Of a DNA stretch of 64,000 nucleotides, positions 49,050 through 58,750 are shown in pieces; within the stretch, counting starts at the first letter, position 1, and each line of letters opens with the position of its first letter. The notes under the pieces are model-generated. The model saw only the letters and a program-made list of their open reading frames with translations, did no database searches and was not told the origin of the DNA. The stretch is from Cenococcum geophilum 1.58. Taxonomy: Eukaryota > Ascomycota > Dothideomycetes > Gloniales > Gloniaceae. Where the stretch lies: NCBI GenBank assembly GCA_001692895.1, contig KV748181.1, positions 1,178,001 through 1,242,000 of the forward strand, in the 5' to 3' direction. The position numbers and the translations under genes were made by a program.

Positions 49050-50749
49050 ACCACTAACCGAAACACAAAAATACGCCTAAGCTACTAGCCCCGTCTCTTC
49101 TACACGGCAACCCTACCCTTCACTTTCACAACTTTAGAAAAAGAGTACACCTGCGACAATCTAGCTTTAGCTTACTAAACGCGTCTTTAGTAAGACTTAA
49201 GGGCATCTTTAGAACTTAAAAGCCCGCTTTTATAAACCTAGGTAGGCTTCTAAGCTACCTTATATTTGCGCCCTAACTTAGTTATTCTTTCCCCTAGAAT
49301 ATCGTCAATCTCCCATTTATCATCTAAGCTCATTTTGTTAATTTTGTCTTTTTTAGTCCTAGTATAACGCTTTATAGTAGGCTCTAGGTTTAAAACGCCG
49401 CTTTAGTTATTAGTGACGCCACCGCTATTACCGTCCTCGTCCTTATTATAAGTACGATTACTAGCCTTATTATATGACGGTTTAATACTATAAAGAAGGG
49501 TAGGCTCCTAAAGCAAAGAGCTAGCGGGCCGTAGAGTAGATACTGCTTACTAGTTAACTTACGGGTATTAAGAATCGAGGTTAAAGATAAAAGGGATAGG
49601 GGGGCTAGAAGATAAGTCTTTGCAATAGGTAGGTGGCCTTTATTACTTTTAGGGACGTAGACTATTACCACCCTCGCCGCCCTCGCTACCCCCGCTACTC
49701 TCTTTAGTAGGGTTATTAAAATTATAACTATTATTAGCCCTATCTTCTGGTGGTCTAGTATTATAAGGAGATATATAGTGCCAGGGGGAGGAGCTAGTAG
49801 GCCGCGTAGTAGAGACCGCTCGCTCCTTAATACCGTCACCGTCGTTAAGGCTAAGGGTAGGAGAGCCGGAAGGCGTAGTCCTCTAGGAAGCAGGTGACCT
49901 TTATTACTTCTTAGGTCATATACTCTCGCCACTCTTACTAATAGAAGTATTAGAGATATAATTAATGCTATCTAGTTAATTAAGCTAATTAGACCTCCGC
50001 TTCTTTAACTTCTTAGCTTCTAAAGACTCTTAACTAGCAGCTACTAATATTCTAAGCTCCTGCCTAAACTGCGGAGCAGTTCTAATGCGACGCCCCTTAG
50101 CTAAATTATCTATTTAATTGCCGTCTAGCGTTAAGGGTATAGTACGGTTATGCGTAGATGCGCGTACCTCCTCTTCCAGCGCTTCTAACAAAGGCAGCTC
50201 CTTATTATCTTTATTATCCTTATTACTGCCGTTATTTCCATTATCTACTAATTATTAAATAAGGCTATTATAAATTAAAAAGGGAAGCGTATACCTAATC
50301 CACAAGGTATTAGTCAATTATTGGCTTTGTTAGCTTTGTCATTAGTATTACCAGCTTTATCGCCCTAGATTTTCTACTAGTCGTTAAACGTACATATTTA
50401 TAACTGCTGGGGGAATAGGGAAAGTGTGGTGGGGTAATTGTAGGGGATAATTACCTTAACTTCCTCTAGAGACTTAACTATTATTTCCATCCCTATAGAA
50501 ATCTTCCTCGTCGTCCTTATTATCCTTATTATCCTTATAATACTTCTTATAAGCTTTCTTATAATCATATATAGGGTCTACAGGCGCTTTATTAGATAGA
50601 ATCTCCAAATTAAGGCCCTAGGTGGAATAACATGCCATTAAGTGCCTAACCTTCCAATGCTTCTTAACTTTTTGGGGGGAAAAGAGGTACTCCCCTATTT
50701 CTCCTTTCGGGTTTACTACTCGTGCTTTTCTTAGGGGCTATAATTGCAT
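49050..50749 (-). pseudogene. Relic of a low-complexity protein with a chromodomain-like tail
   Basis: The minus-strand start is probably the ATG at 50749 (MQL*PLRKARVVNPKGEIGE, then YLFSPKKVKKHWKVRHLMAC). An Asp/Lys/Asn-rich stretch (KDNKDNKDDEEDFYRDG) and Ser/Asn/Gly-rich text follow. Two tandem blocks of about 290 bp (49390-49680 and 49680-49935) share AVSTLRPASS / AVSTTRPTSS and RPP text. The C-terminus at 49254-49325 reads DDKWEIDDILGERIT*LGRK and YKVA*KPT*V. This resembles the first half of a chromodomain (E-I--IL--R----YKV-WKP). A long open frame in another minus-strand phase (49390-49932) is a shadow. Function unknown. Confidence 0.45.
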
Positions 50750-50759
50750 AATGCTAAGA

Positions 50760-52040
50760 AGCCCTTAGTTTTTCAGGGGGTGCAGTATAGAAATTGATAT
50801 TATTAAGTAAAATTTCTAAATAAAAGCGAAGGGGTTAAGAAGATGCCACTATTACTGCTGCTATTATTATTAGAGTTATTATTGCTTTATATCTTTCCAA
50901 TAGCCCTAAAGGACGGGTTATACTAGGCTTTTAAGTCCACGCTAGTCTCCTCTTCGCCACCAGCTCACATCCGCAGCATCTACACTAAAATAACCCTACT
51001 AGCTTAATAGCGAATTAAAACGTGTAATTTACGCTCTATTAGTAATTACCGTTTATAACATATAAAGGTTTATACGGGCTTAAACTGTTATAAGATTAAT
51101 GCCTATTAAGAAACTATAATTAAGACCTAACTAACTAAGCTGGCATATTCTGCCTCTAACAGGGGCATTATACTAAGCCTCCCTATTAAGGAGGTTAGTG
51201 GCGAAGTACCTCCTCTACCCTTATTTCTTAGAGTTAGGGCTAGCGCTAATGTGTCCGTTTTCTACCCTAATATACTAGCGAGCTAAATCCTCCGCGCTAG
51301 ATCCTCTACGAGACCATAATTCCTAGTATTAGACAGGTAAAGGGCGTGCTGTAATTCTACTATAAGTATTAAAAGACACTCTAAGTAATAAGGGCATCCT
51401 TAAATCTCTCCCCTAGATCCAAGGAACTTCCTTAGTTACACTCTGTGGAGCTTATAACTGCTACTTAACCTCCTAAATATACGCAAAAGCCTTACTTTTA
51501 CCCTTACCTATAGCCGGATATCATAAATAATATAAGGGGGCAGATAGCGCGAGTAGATTAGGCGATTACGCCCGTATCTATCTCGGCCCTTTTAGCTAAT
51601 ACAGCCACCGCATAAAGTCCGTCTCCGTTAGGAGATTAAATACGCGAATTTTTCTCTAGTATTTATTAGCCAAGAGTAGGATTATAACACTAGCTCTACT
51701 AGAAGCTAGGCTATACTACTAAATAGGCCGTTTACCCCTAGATTCCGCCTTATAAGTCTTAGGTCTATATAAAGGATATTTCTATATAACCCGTACCTCC
51801 TTAGCTAAATAGGGGGCTGGATTAGACTAAAGCCCGGCGGCTTCTTTAATCGCAATGCAATCCTCTAATTATTAGGGAAAAGTAAGGTCTAGGTCTAGGT
51901 TAAGAAGGCGCTAAAGAGGGCGAAGGCTTCTAGCTTCTGGCGGCGCAGCTTTAACCAAGCTAAGTAACTAGCATTAGCCTATAGTTTCGCTAAGGATCCA
52001 CTTCGGCATCTAGCTTCGCCTTTATTGTAACGCTATAATG
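50760..52040. other. Spacer without recognised gene
   Basis: Contains a TTA/TAA microsatellite-like patch near 50850-50890. Short coding-like stretches occur on the plus strand near 51340-51760 but no family motif is recognised. Confidence 0.35.
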
Positions 52041-52049
52041 CGACACTGC

Positions 52050-52630
52050 CTAACGTATCCCGCAGCTCGCAGTAGCTATAACCCGTATAATCTATTACTA
52101 GGCGGTTCTCGGTACAGCCTTATAGCCATTTATAGCTGTTCCGACAGGGATTAAGTTGTATATTATAGTCACGCCTAAGACACTACTAGAGGCGGAGGTA
52201 AAGAAGAGGATAAACGGAAATGTTATTCCGGTGCACTAATCGGTAGGGGACGTAGGCAGGAGGAGAGGAGAGAGGAGAGAAGAAAGGAGGAATACGGTAG
52301 GACTAAAGCATACGTTAATACTAGGAGAGAGTATAAATATATCCTATAGAAAGGGCTAAAGAGTTATAGCGCTGGGTAATCGTTAGTATAAAATATGCGG
52401 AGATTAGGGAAGGTAGGTAGAGCACCTGCATAGACGCTAAGGGGATAGAAAATGCCTTACGGCTAACAGCTAGAGTCTAAGGTGGCACGGTAGCAAAAAA
52501 GAAAAGAGGAGATAGAGCATAAGGGCAAAAGCAGTAAGGGAGAAGGCCTTTTATAATTAAGGTTAAGGTTAGGTCTTGGCCAAACTGGGGTAAGGAAGCG
52601 AGCGCGCCTTACCTATAAAGGAACCTCCAT
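52050..52630 (+). pseudogene. Unrecognised relic at the right end of the giant element
   Basis: One plus-strand frame reads for roughly 190 codons with stops only at probable Gln positions. It includes FIAVPTGIKLYIIVTPKTLL, KKRINGNVIPVHQSVGDVG, a basic RRRGERREERRN run and KMPYGQQLESKVAR. It ends just before the right inverted end. No family recognised. Confidence 0.35.
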
Positions 52631-52642
52631 TTCCTAATACGT

Positions 52643-52664
52643 GGTCTCCATCTTATTTTTTACT
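52643..52664 (-). repeat. Right boundary: inverted end and direct repeat
   Basis: GGTCTCCAT (52643-52651) mirrors ATGGAGATC near the left end. It is followed by a T-rich spacer and TTTACT (52659-52664), the direct repeat. Reading on, TTAC TTTTTAT A fits TTAC-N7-A and would be the original target. Confidence 0.75.
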
Positions 52665-52821
52665 TTTTATATTATTATCCTTTTCTTTAATAACTGGTAT
52701 AAAACCGACAAGAATATTTACGGGGGATATTTATTGGCGTTAAACTTATTAGTTAAGATTACCGATAGTAAAATATACCGGCTAGGCCAATTTATTATTA
52801 TAGTATATTATTAGCTAGGTC
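52665..52821 (-). pseudogene. KDZ/Plavaka-type transposase relic, segment between the two insertions
   Basis: The minus strand reads NKLA*PVYFTIGNLN, then ISPVNILVGFIPVIKEKDNN and IKSK up to the right edge of the giant element. The family pattern here is K-AWPVYLTIGNI...LLGYIPV. The frame continues to the left past the 39-kb element at 13250 (SKVYYKAI) and to the right past the LINE at 54671. Confidence 0.72.
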
Positions 52822-54686
52822 CCAGAATGGATTATACAATTTGTCCAAGGGTTTACAGGCCAGAAAGAAACATCACTGGTCTTCAGCGGATACCAGAGCC
52901 CCCCTATCGCAGTTGCAACAGGAATACTATAAGGATTACCCCTCTCGCCTATACTCTTCCTTTTCTTTATAAGCAACCTACTCGACTCCTTCGAGGAAGG
53001 GGCGACCTAGGGAATAGGCTTCGTTGACGACACAAACCTAATCACATACGGGCCAACAGCCGTAAAGAATTGCAGAACACTAGAGAAAGCCTATAATACT
53101 TATATAGAATGGGCAAAACGTTATAGAGTCTAATTCTCACTAGAGAAATACCAGCTAATCCATTTCATAAGAAAACGCAACCAATCTGCAGATCTCTAGT
53201 ATACAATTCGCATTTAAGGCTTTGGGGGTTAACCAGTTCAGGGCCTAAGGGTATTAGGAGTATAGGTAGACAGCAAGCTCCGGTGGAGCGCATATACGGC
53301 GTAAGCGGCCCGTAAAGGCTAAGCACAGTTTATCGCTTTATCTAGGATTGTTAATTCCACATAGGGTCCATGCTTCTAGAGGTCACGCCTACTATATACA
53401 GCAGTCGTCTGGCCAACTATAACATATAGATCCAGTATTTAGGCCATTGGAGAAACTAAGAAGGGCCCCCCTAAATTACTCCTTAAACCACTTTAAAAGG
53501 TCTAAACAGCCTGCCTTTAGAGTATTATAGGCGGGTATAAGCGAACAGCCACAGTACTGCTTGAGAAGGAATCCAATATTCCCCCCCTACAGTTATATAT
53601 TAAAGCCGCTGCAATATAAAGGACGCAAAATAAACGCAACTCTAATGTTATAAAGTACATTAAGACACGCCTAAGTAAACTATAGAGGGACCCTAGGGTG
53701 CCCTATAGGAGAACAAACTAACAACCCTAAAGTAGGGAAGAGATATTAGAGAAACAGGTAAAGAAAGCAGAAGAAGAATGGTACCGCTTTAGGGCCCAGG
53801 CCTATATAGAGGAGGAAGGGAGACGCATAAGAGGTTAGCAAAGATAATAGTAAGATAGAGAAAGGAGCTAAAGTAAAATACGCAAGAACGCCGGGAAACC
53901 ATCTACCGTAATATAATACTGGTTGGACCAACGCTGGAGAGGTAAATAGGAGTTAAAGGTACAGAGGCTAACTTAGGCAAGACGAACCTAAGCCATAGCA
54001 TGGTTAACGCCATAGGGGGTAAATACCTAAGGGCTCCGAGAAGGCCTAATAAAGGCAGAAAATATAATAGTAACACTCTTAAGAACAGGAATAATAGGAC
54101 TAAAAGATTAGCTTTACTAGCTGGGTGTCCTAGTAAATAGCCTAAGATATAAATGTAGCTAGCTAAGACAGACACCAAAACACGTAATACTGCTATGCCC
54201 CCTACGCACCAATTAAGAAATAATGCTCTTAGTAGCTGGCATAGAGAACTATAATACACTGCTCTTAATATAAAAAGGCCTTAAGGCGGTCACCTAGTGG
54301 CTTATTAGTTAAAATGTGCTAAATTAGTTCCGGGTTGTAAGGGAAATAGTAATAGAAGGCAAGGGGGCAAGCAGTAGGTGCCCCCTAGTAACTCTACAGT
54401 AGTAGAGTAATAGTTTATAATACTAGCGCGTCCGTAGGCTTATTACGGCAGTAGTAATTCCTAAGGAGGTTAAACAGTAAGGTAGTAGAGCACCATAGGC
54501 GACTCGTAGGCGCTAAGTAGGCAAGTCCTAAAAGGCGGGGAGATGGATCACAGGGTTTTCTCATTTTTCTTAAATAGAGTTTTCTCCCCATATATAAATA
54601 AGGAGTAGTCCGCGTGGGCCTAATAGGGATCTAAATCGGACGTTAAGCAATGAATTATTAATTTATTAATTATTATTAGCTAGGTC
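52806..54686. repeat. 16-bp target site duplication of the LINE
   Basis: TATTATTAGCTAGGTC occurs at 52806-52821 and 54671-54686, bracketing the LINE. Removing the LINE and one copy rejoins the KDZ reading frame (AVNKT*L | IIYYNNKLA). Confidence 0.88.
52822..54670 (+). mobile_element. 5'-truncated Tad1-like LINE
   Basis: Non-LTR retrotransposon, plus strand. It starts inside the reverse transcriptase (WIIQFVQGFTGQKETSLVFS), then PLSPILFL and GIGFVDDTNLITYG (the catalytic FVDD is intact, 53018-53060), CRTLEKAYNTYIEWAKRY, YQLIHFIRKRNQ, and later GLRVLGVQVDSKLRW-like text. A C-terminal part follows with ENIIVTLLRTGIIGLKD and HVILLCP (zinc-binding tail). The 3' UTR has GGGTTTTCTC blocks and GGAGTAGTCCGCGTGGGCC. 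It is flanked by a perfect 16-bp target duplication (52806-52821, 54671-54686) and inserted into the KDZ gene. RT thumb and connection regions read through with relatively few stops for this window. Confidence 0.88.
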
Positions 54687-55500
54687 TTATTAACTGCTAT
54701 AAGTATAGGAACTACTATAGCACCGCTAGAAACCTTACCTTATATCTCCTATTACTAGTTACTGCTATATAGCTTATTATAAACTTAGTAGTTATCAGCA
54801 TTATAGAATCTCTTTAGTGTATATACTAGTACATCTTTAAAGGGTTAATGGCTAATTAAAAAGATAATTATATTTATAATATCCTGGTAAAGGATATAGT
54901 ATTTCCTCTACTTAGAGCCTTTAATATTTAATTCCACCTTACACTCTAATTAGAGCTATTATTTGTCTTATATACCAAATAAAATAGTAGTAATTAGTTC
55001 CTTCTATTAATTTATAGATTAAAAGCTAAGTAGGCTATAAAGTGGGCTAAGGCGGGTGTCTTTAAGCAGTATATTAATGTCTCCCTTTATATAGCGAATA
55101 CGGCGCACCTATATTAAAAAGGCGTAATTAAACTCTAAATAAAAAGGATTGTATGGTATACTTTGGCTATTATTATATTATTATATAGTAATATCTAAAA
55201 TTGTCTGGTTAACTTACTATATATTATTATTAGTCTTGCACGAAATTGGTTTACCCGCCTTTATATTCTTAGTTACTTTAAATATCTCTACTCTAAGTAA
55301 TAATAATAATAATAAAATGCTTTTCTAATATAGTATACCGCATAGAGGCACTAGGTAGGTATTCTGCTTATATTTTACCGCCACCAGAGCGTACTTATTA
55401 GTATCCGTATTTATACCGTCTAATTATAATTACGCGTTATCTAACTAGTTAGAGTGGTGGAATTAATCGCAAATTATAAGTAGTTAGGCCGCAATAAACG
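54687..55500 (-). pseudogene. KDZ/Plavaka-type transposase relic, N-terminal part
   Basis: On the minus strand: VELNIKGSK*RKYYILYQDI, IIFLISH*PFKDVLVYTLKR, YNADNY*VYNKLYSS, then GKVSSGAIVVPILIAVNKT up to the LINE edge. This matches the Plavaka pattern of a YRD...FK-DL-YAP block, then WWW-TQ--LP-GATVVP-ILASDKT. Gln and Trp positions are stops. The true N-terminus is unclear, perhaps near 55500 or further right. Confidence 0.72.
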
Positions 55501-57388
55501 TGCAAGTGTTATATCTCTCTTTACGTGCTTTTTTATAGACGTATTAGTGGCTAGGTAGCCGCCTTTTATAATACTATAGGTGTCGGTAAAGGCCGCTATA
55601 ACTCTTAGGGGTATAAAAACACTATAGATAGCTCCGCTATATTGTCGCTAATTATATATTAAATAATATAGTATTATTTCTAGGTATAAAGAGTGCATAT
55701 TATAGTACTAACGGTTAATTACCGGTATTTAATCTAAGTGGCTTAGCTTTATAGCTGCTAAGAGTATACCTTTTATTTTCTTACTAGAACTAGTTATGCT
55801 AAAGCGTAAGTATAACTAGCTTAACACCGAGTTTAAGGACTTAAGAGTCTAAGGCAACTAAACTAGACGCTAAAGCGTAAGTATAACTAGCTTAACATTA
55901 AGCTTAATACTAAGTTTAAGGACTTAAAAGAGTTTAAAGCAGCCAAACTGTGAACTAAAGACTTAATAGTACCCAAAAAACCTTTATCCGTTTAAATAAC
56001 AATATATAGTATTCTTAGGCGATATCTATAGGACTATAGCTACAGTAAAGATATTATTTACCACTAATATTATAAAGCCCAATAATGTTAGCTATTTAGA
56101 CTTACGGATTCCGTTGTTTCTATATAAGCCGTAGTAAAAAAAAAAGGGAGGATTAAGGATAGTACTAGTTAAGTTAAGATAACTAAATAAGTTAGTACTT
56201 AGAATTATAATATCCGGTTTTAGGTATATAGAGTTTTAACTAATATCTAACTTAAGTTACCGCCCGGAAGTCTTATAATCGTCATTAGGGTAACGCTAAA
56301 AGGTTAGGCTGGATAATAGGTATCGGCAATAATATAGATAATTTAAAGCCCGCGAAGTAACTAAATAGAAAGCCCATGTTTTATAGGCTAACTACTTATC
56401 TTTAACAGCTTTCGAAAGTTTATTTCTAGAATTCCTTTTAATACCTCTAGTTTCCTATTAAATAGACATGTTAGTACAAGCCTATATACTACTAGGGTAC
56501 GGAGAGCTAAAATATAGTTAGAGCTTTTTAAATAATTTAGCAGAAAAGAATAGGTTATTTAGGTTAGCCTGTAAATCGGCTAGCTTAACCTTAATATCCT
56601 ACCCTAGCTTATAAAGATTAGGGCTATCTCTACCTAGTATACCACTGTCGGAACGTTAGTTATGTGACGCGGTTATAGGACTACGAAGCGAGGCTAGCTG
56701 ATTTGACCTTAGAGCAACCCCTTACTTCTAGACAACAATAAACTACCAACTTTAACACCGCATACGTATCACTATAAGTGATATTTGTGCACGTTAATAA
56801 AGCGAGTATACTAACACTAATTAGTAGACGTATAGATTAGGAAATACGCAATAAGCTAGAGCTTAAGAACCGTACTGGAAATAGTACACAGATCGCCTAG
56901 CCTTATCTATTTTAGTTAAAGGAGAAAGCTATATTACCCTTAAAGCTTAAGACCACGTATCAGCTTAACTGCTAACACGTTAAATCGCCTAGAAAATTAT
57001 ATTTTTGCTTAAAGACGATTTTAACCTCCCTTAAGCTTAAGAGAATTTGTGCTAGCTTTACAGCTAATATAATAAATCGCTAAGAGAATAGCAGTCTTGC
57101 TAAGAATACTTTATAGGCCTAACGGCTGTAGAGAATATATACCCCTAACATTAACCATAACCCTCGACCTTAACCTTAAACCTTAAACTTAACCTTAAAC
57201 TTAAACCTTTAGAACCTTTATTTAACCTTAAACCATAATATACACAAAGATACGATAATATGGAAATTAATTAGAAGGAGAGAATTGCTAAGTACGGCTA
57301 TAGAATTAACTTAGAGACGGCTATAAATAATAATCTAATAGAGTATATGGAGACTAAGATGCATCTATATATATAATCTAACTTTATA
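55501..57388. other. Spacer between KDZ relic and gypsy copy 2
   Basis: No gene recognised. 55797-55950 is a tandem duplication of about 75 bp (unit contains GCTAAAGCGTAAGTATAACT). 57155-57235 is a CCTTAAA-type heptamer run. This may include the outer part of the KDZ element. Confidence 0.45.
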
Positions 57389-58750
57389 TGTAACGGAACC
57401 TTATAGTAGGAACTACGATGGGTTCTGTCAATGGGCTAGGTGTGTAAAAAATGTAAAGACAATAGTCAACAACATAATAATAACTAGTAGAGTGGTTGCC
57501 TAATAGATTAACTCTAATTGTATTCTAAGAATTACTATAAGGAAGGAACTATTTAGGTAGGGACTAAGGGTCCTTAAATACACAACCGTACTCCTAAGAA
57601 AGTTATTACTTCATCTGCTCTATCTGCTCTGTTTGCTCTATAACAGATCTTATAAATTATACAGATTATACAGATTATATTACATAACTCTGCTTACTAT
57701 TCCTTATTACATAATTCTATAGGTTGGCCATCGAAAACGGATTCTGCACCTGTACGTGGTGACGGCTACAAACCTAGGTCTTCGAAGTTCAGACCCAGAG
57801 CCAACGCAGAGACATTGCATAGCGCGTGCAAGTAGGACCTAGTGGTTGTGTACGTCGTGGGGCGTAGTAAAAAGTTTTCACATAGGATGGTGAGATCTCG
57901 AAAACCACTACTAACGGTACCCCTTCACAATACAGCCACTAGTTCTCCTACTAAGCACCTATATAATCCAACATGGATAAACAGCTTTTAAAAGCATCCC
58001 CTAGCCCCCAATGAAAAGCATTAACGACCTTACATTAACGGACGAACGAGCGTACAAGCGAACGAACGAACGAGTAAATATACGGCCCCTCCTAACCCCC
58101 AGGGCAGTCGCCCGCGGAGTATACGGTCACTCGCCGTTTTCAACTACTAAATACTACCTAGCAGCTTAGATTGCGACCTACGGTTTTCCCTATCTCCTTT
58201 CAACGGAGTGGTGACCCTTAGAGAGGGCCTAGCTGGGGCCTAGGCACAAAAGATACCCAAATAACACAATATCCCGCTCGCTTATTAGTATTACGGTGGT
58301 TAGAACGGATAAATCCCCCTTACGCCTTTAATAGCTCTAGGGGGGGAGAGGCAAGGCATATATGGCAGTGGTCTATATAAGAGATAGCGTATAGGGGATG
58401 GGCAAGATATAGGACATAAAGAGACAATAAGACACAGCAATTAATTAGCAAGGCCTAGCTAGGACGTAGTAAACCCTAGCTTTAATAAGCTAGAGAAGGA
58501 AGCAGTAGTTCCTAAGGAGTTCAAAACATCTAAGGAGGAGGACGTGCAGCAGGCCCGCAGGGCCGCTGCTACGTGCAAATATGGCAAATCGGGGTTTTTC
58601 ATCCTACTGAGGCTGCTCATAGGGTTTTTCCTCCCCCAACTGCAGGGTTTTCTTCATGTAAATTACAAGTTTTCCCCCCTGTAACGGAGTAGTCTGCATG
58701 GGCCAAGATAGGATCCGTATCAGACGTTAATTAAAGAACTACTAATTCTA
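57389..58750 (-). mobile_element. Gypsy LTR of copy 2, interrupted by a LINE-tailed insert
   Basis: Starts TGTAACGGAACC like the LTR at 4316 and stays closely similar for about 210 bases. It then matches the LTR end up to ACATAATTCTAT (57720), and is split by a 1-kb insert. The last bases resume at 58743-58750 (CTA, the RIP form of CCA). Net length is about 340 bp. It is the 3' LTR of the minus-strand element to its right. Confidence 0.8.
57721..58742 (+). mobile_element. Chimeric non-autonomous retroposon with LINE 3' end
   Basis: A 1022-bp insert flanked by TAATTCTAT (57712-57720 and 58743-58751), extending to 12 bp with one mismatch. From about 58500 to its end it resembles the end of the Tad1-like LINE at 54447-54650: AGTTCCTAAGGAG, GGGTTTT blocks, GGAGTAGTC, CATGGGCC, GACGTTAA. 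The first 780 bases are unrelated to the LINE and contain an (AACG)n run at 58040-58076. CpG, CpA and TpG are frequent and stops are not enriched, so RIP has hardly touched it. It may be a SINE-like passenger using the LINE machinery; I saw no convincing tRNA-type promoter. Confidence 0.65.

Larger units (their letters stand above)
13251..52664 (+). mobile_element. Starship-type giant transposon, RIP-degraded (candidate)
   Basis: Bounded by direct repeats TTTACT (13251-13256 and 52659-52664) with nearby inverted ends ATGGAGATC (13272-13280) and GGTCTCCAT (52643-52651). Deleting the segment plus one repeat rejoins the two KDZ transposase halves in the same frame (...IKSK|VYYKAI...). The first gene inside the left end is a DUF3435 tyrosine recombinase transcribed inward, as in Starships, where it is called the captain. 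The empty target reads TTAC-N7-A on the plus strand, the form I recall reported for some Starships. About 39.4 kb of diverse host-like gene relics follow as cargo. All genes are broken, so this copy cannot move by itself. Boundaries are well supported; the Starship label is an inference. Confidence 0.8.

Noticed and set aside
49390-49932. 180-codon open frame on the minus strand
   Set aside because: The neighbouring minus-strand phase carries the more protein-like, Ser/Asn/Gly-rich text that continues on both sides; the open frame is Leu-rich and stops at the block ends.
52827-54259. Other-phase frames over the LINE (52827-53027 plus; 53746-54259 minus)
   Set aside because: The LINE reverse transcriptase and tail motifs lie in another plus-strand phase.
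57721-57830. tRNA- or 5S-derived SINE head
   Set aside because: GAAGTTCAGACCC is weakly B-box-like, but no A box at suitable spacing and no tRNA or 5S similarity was seen.
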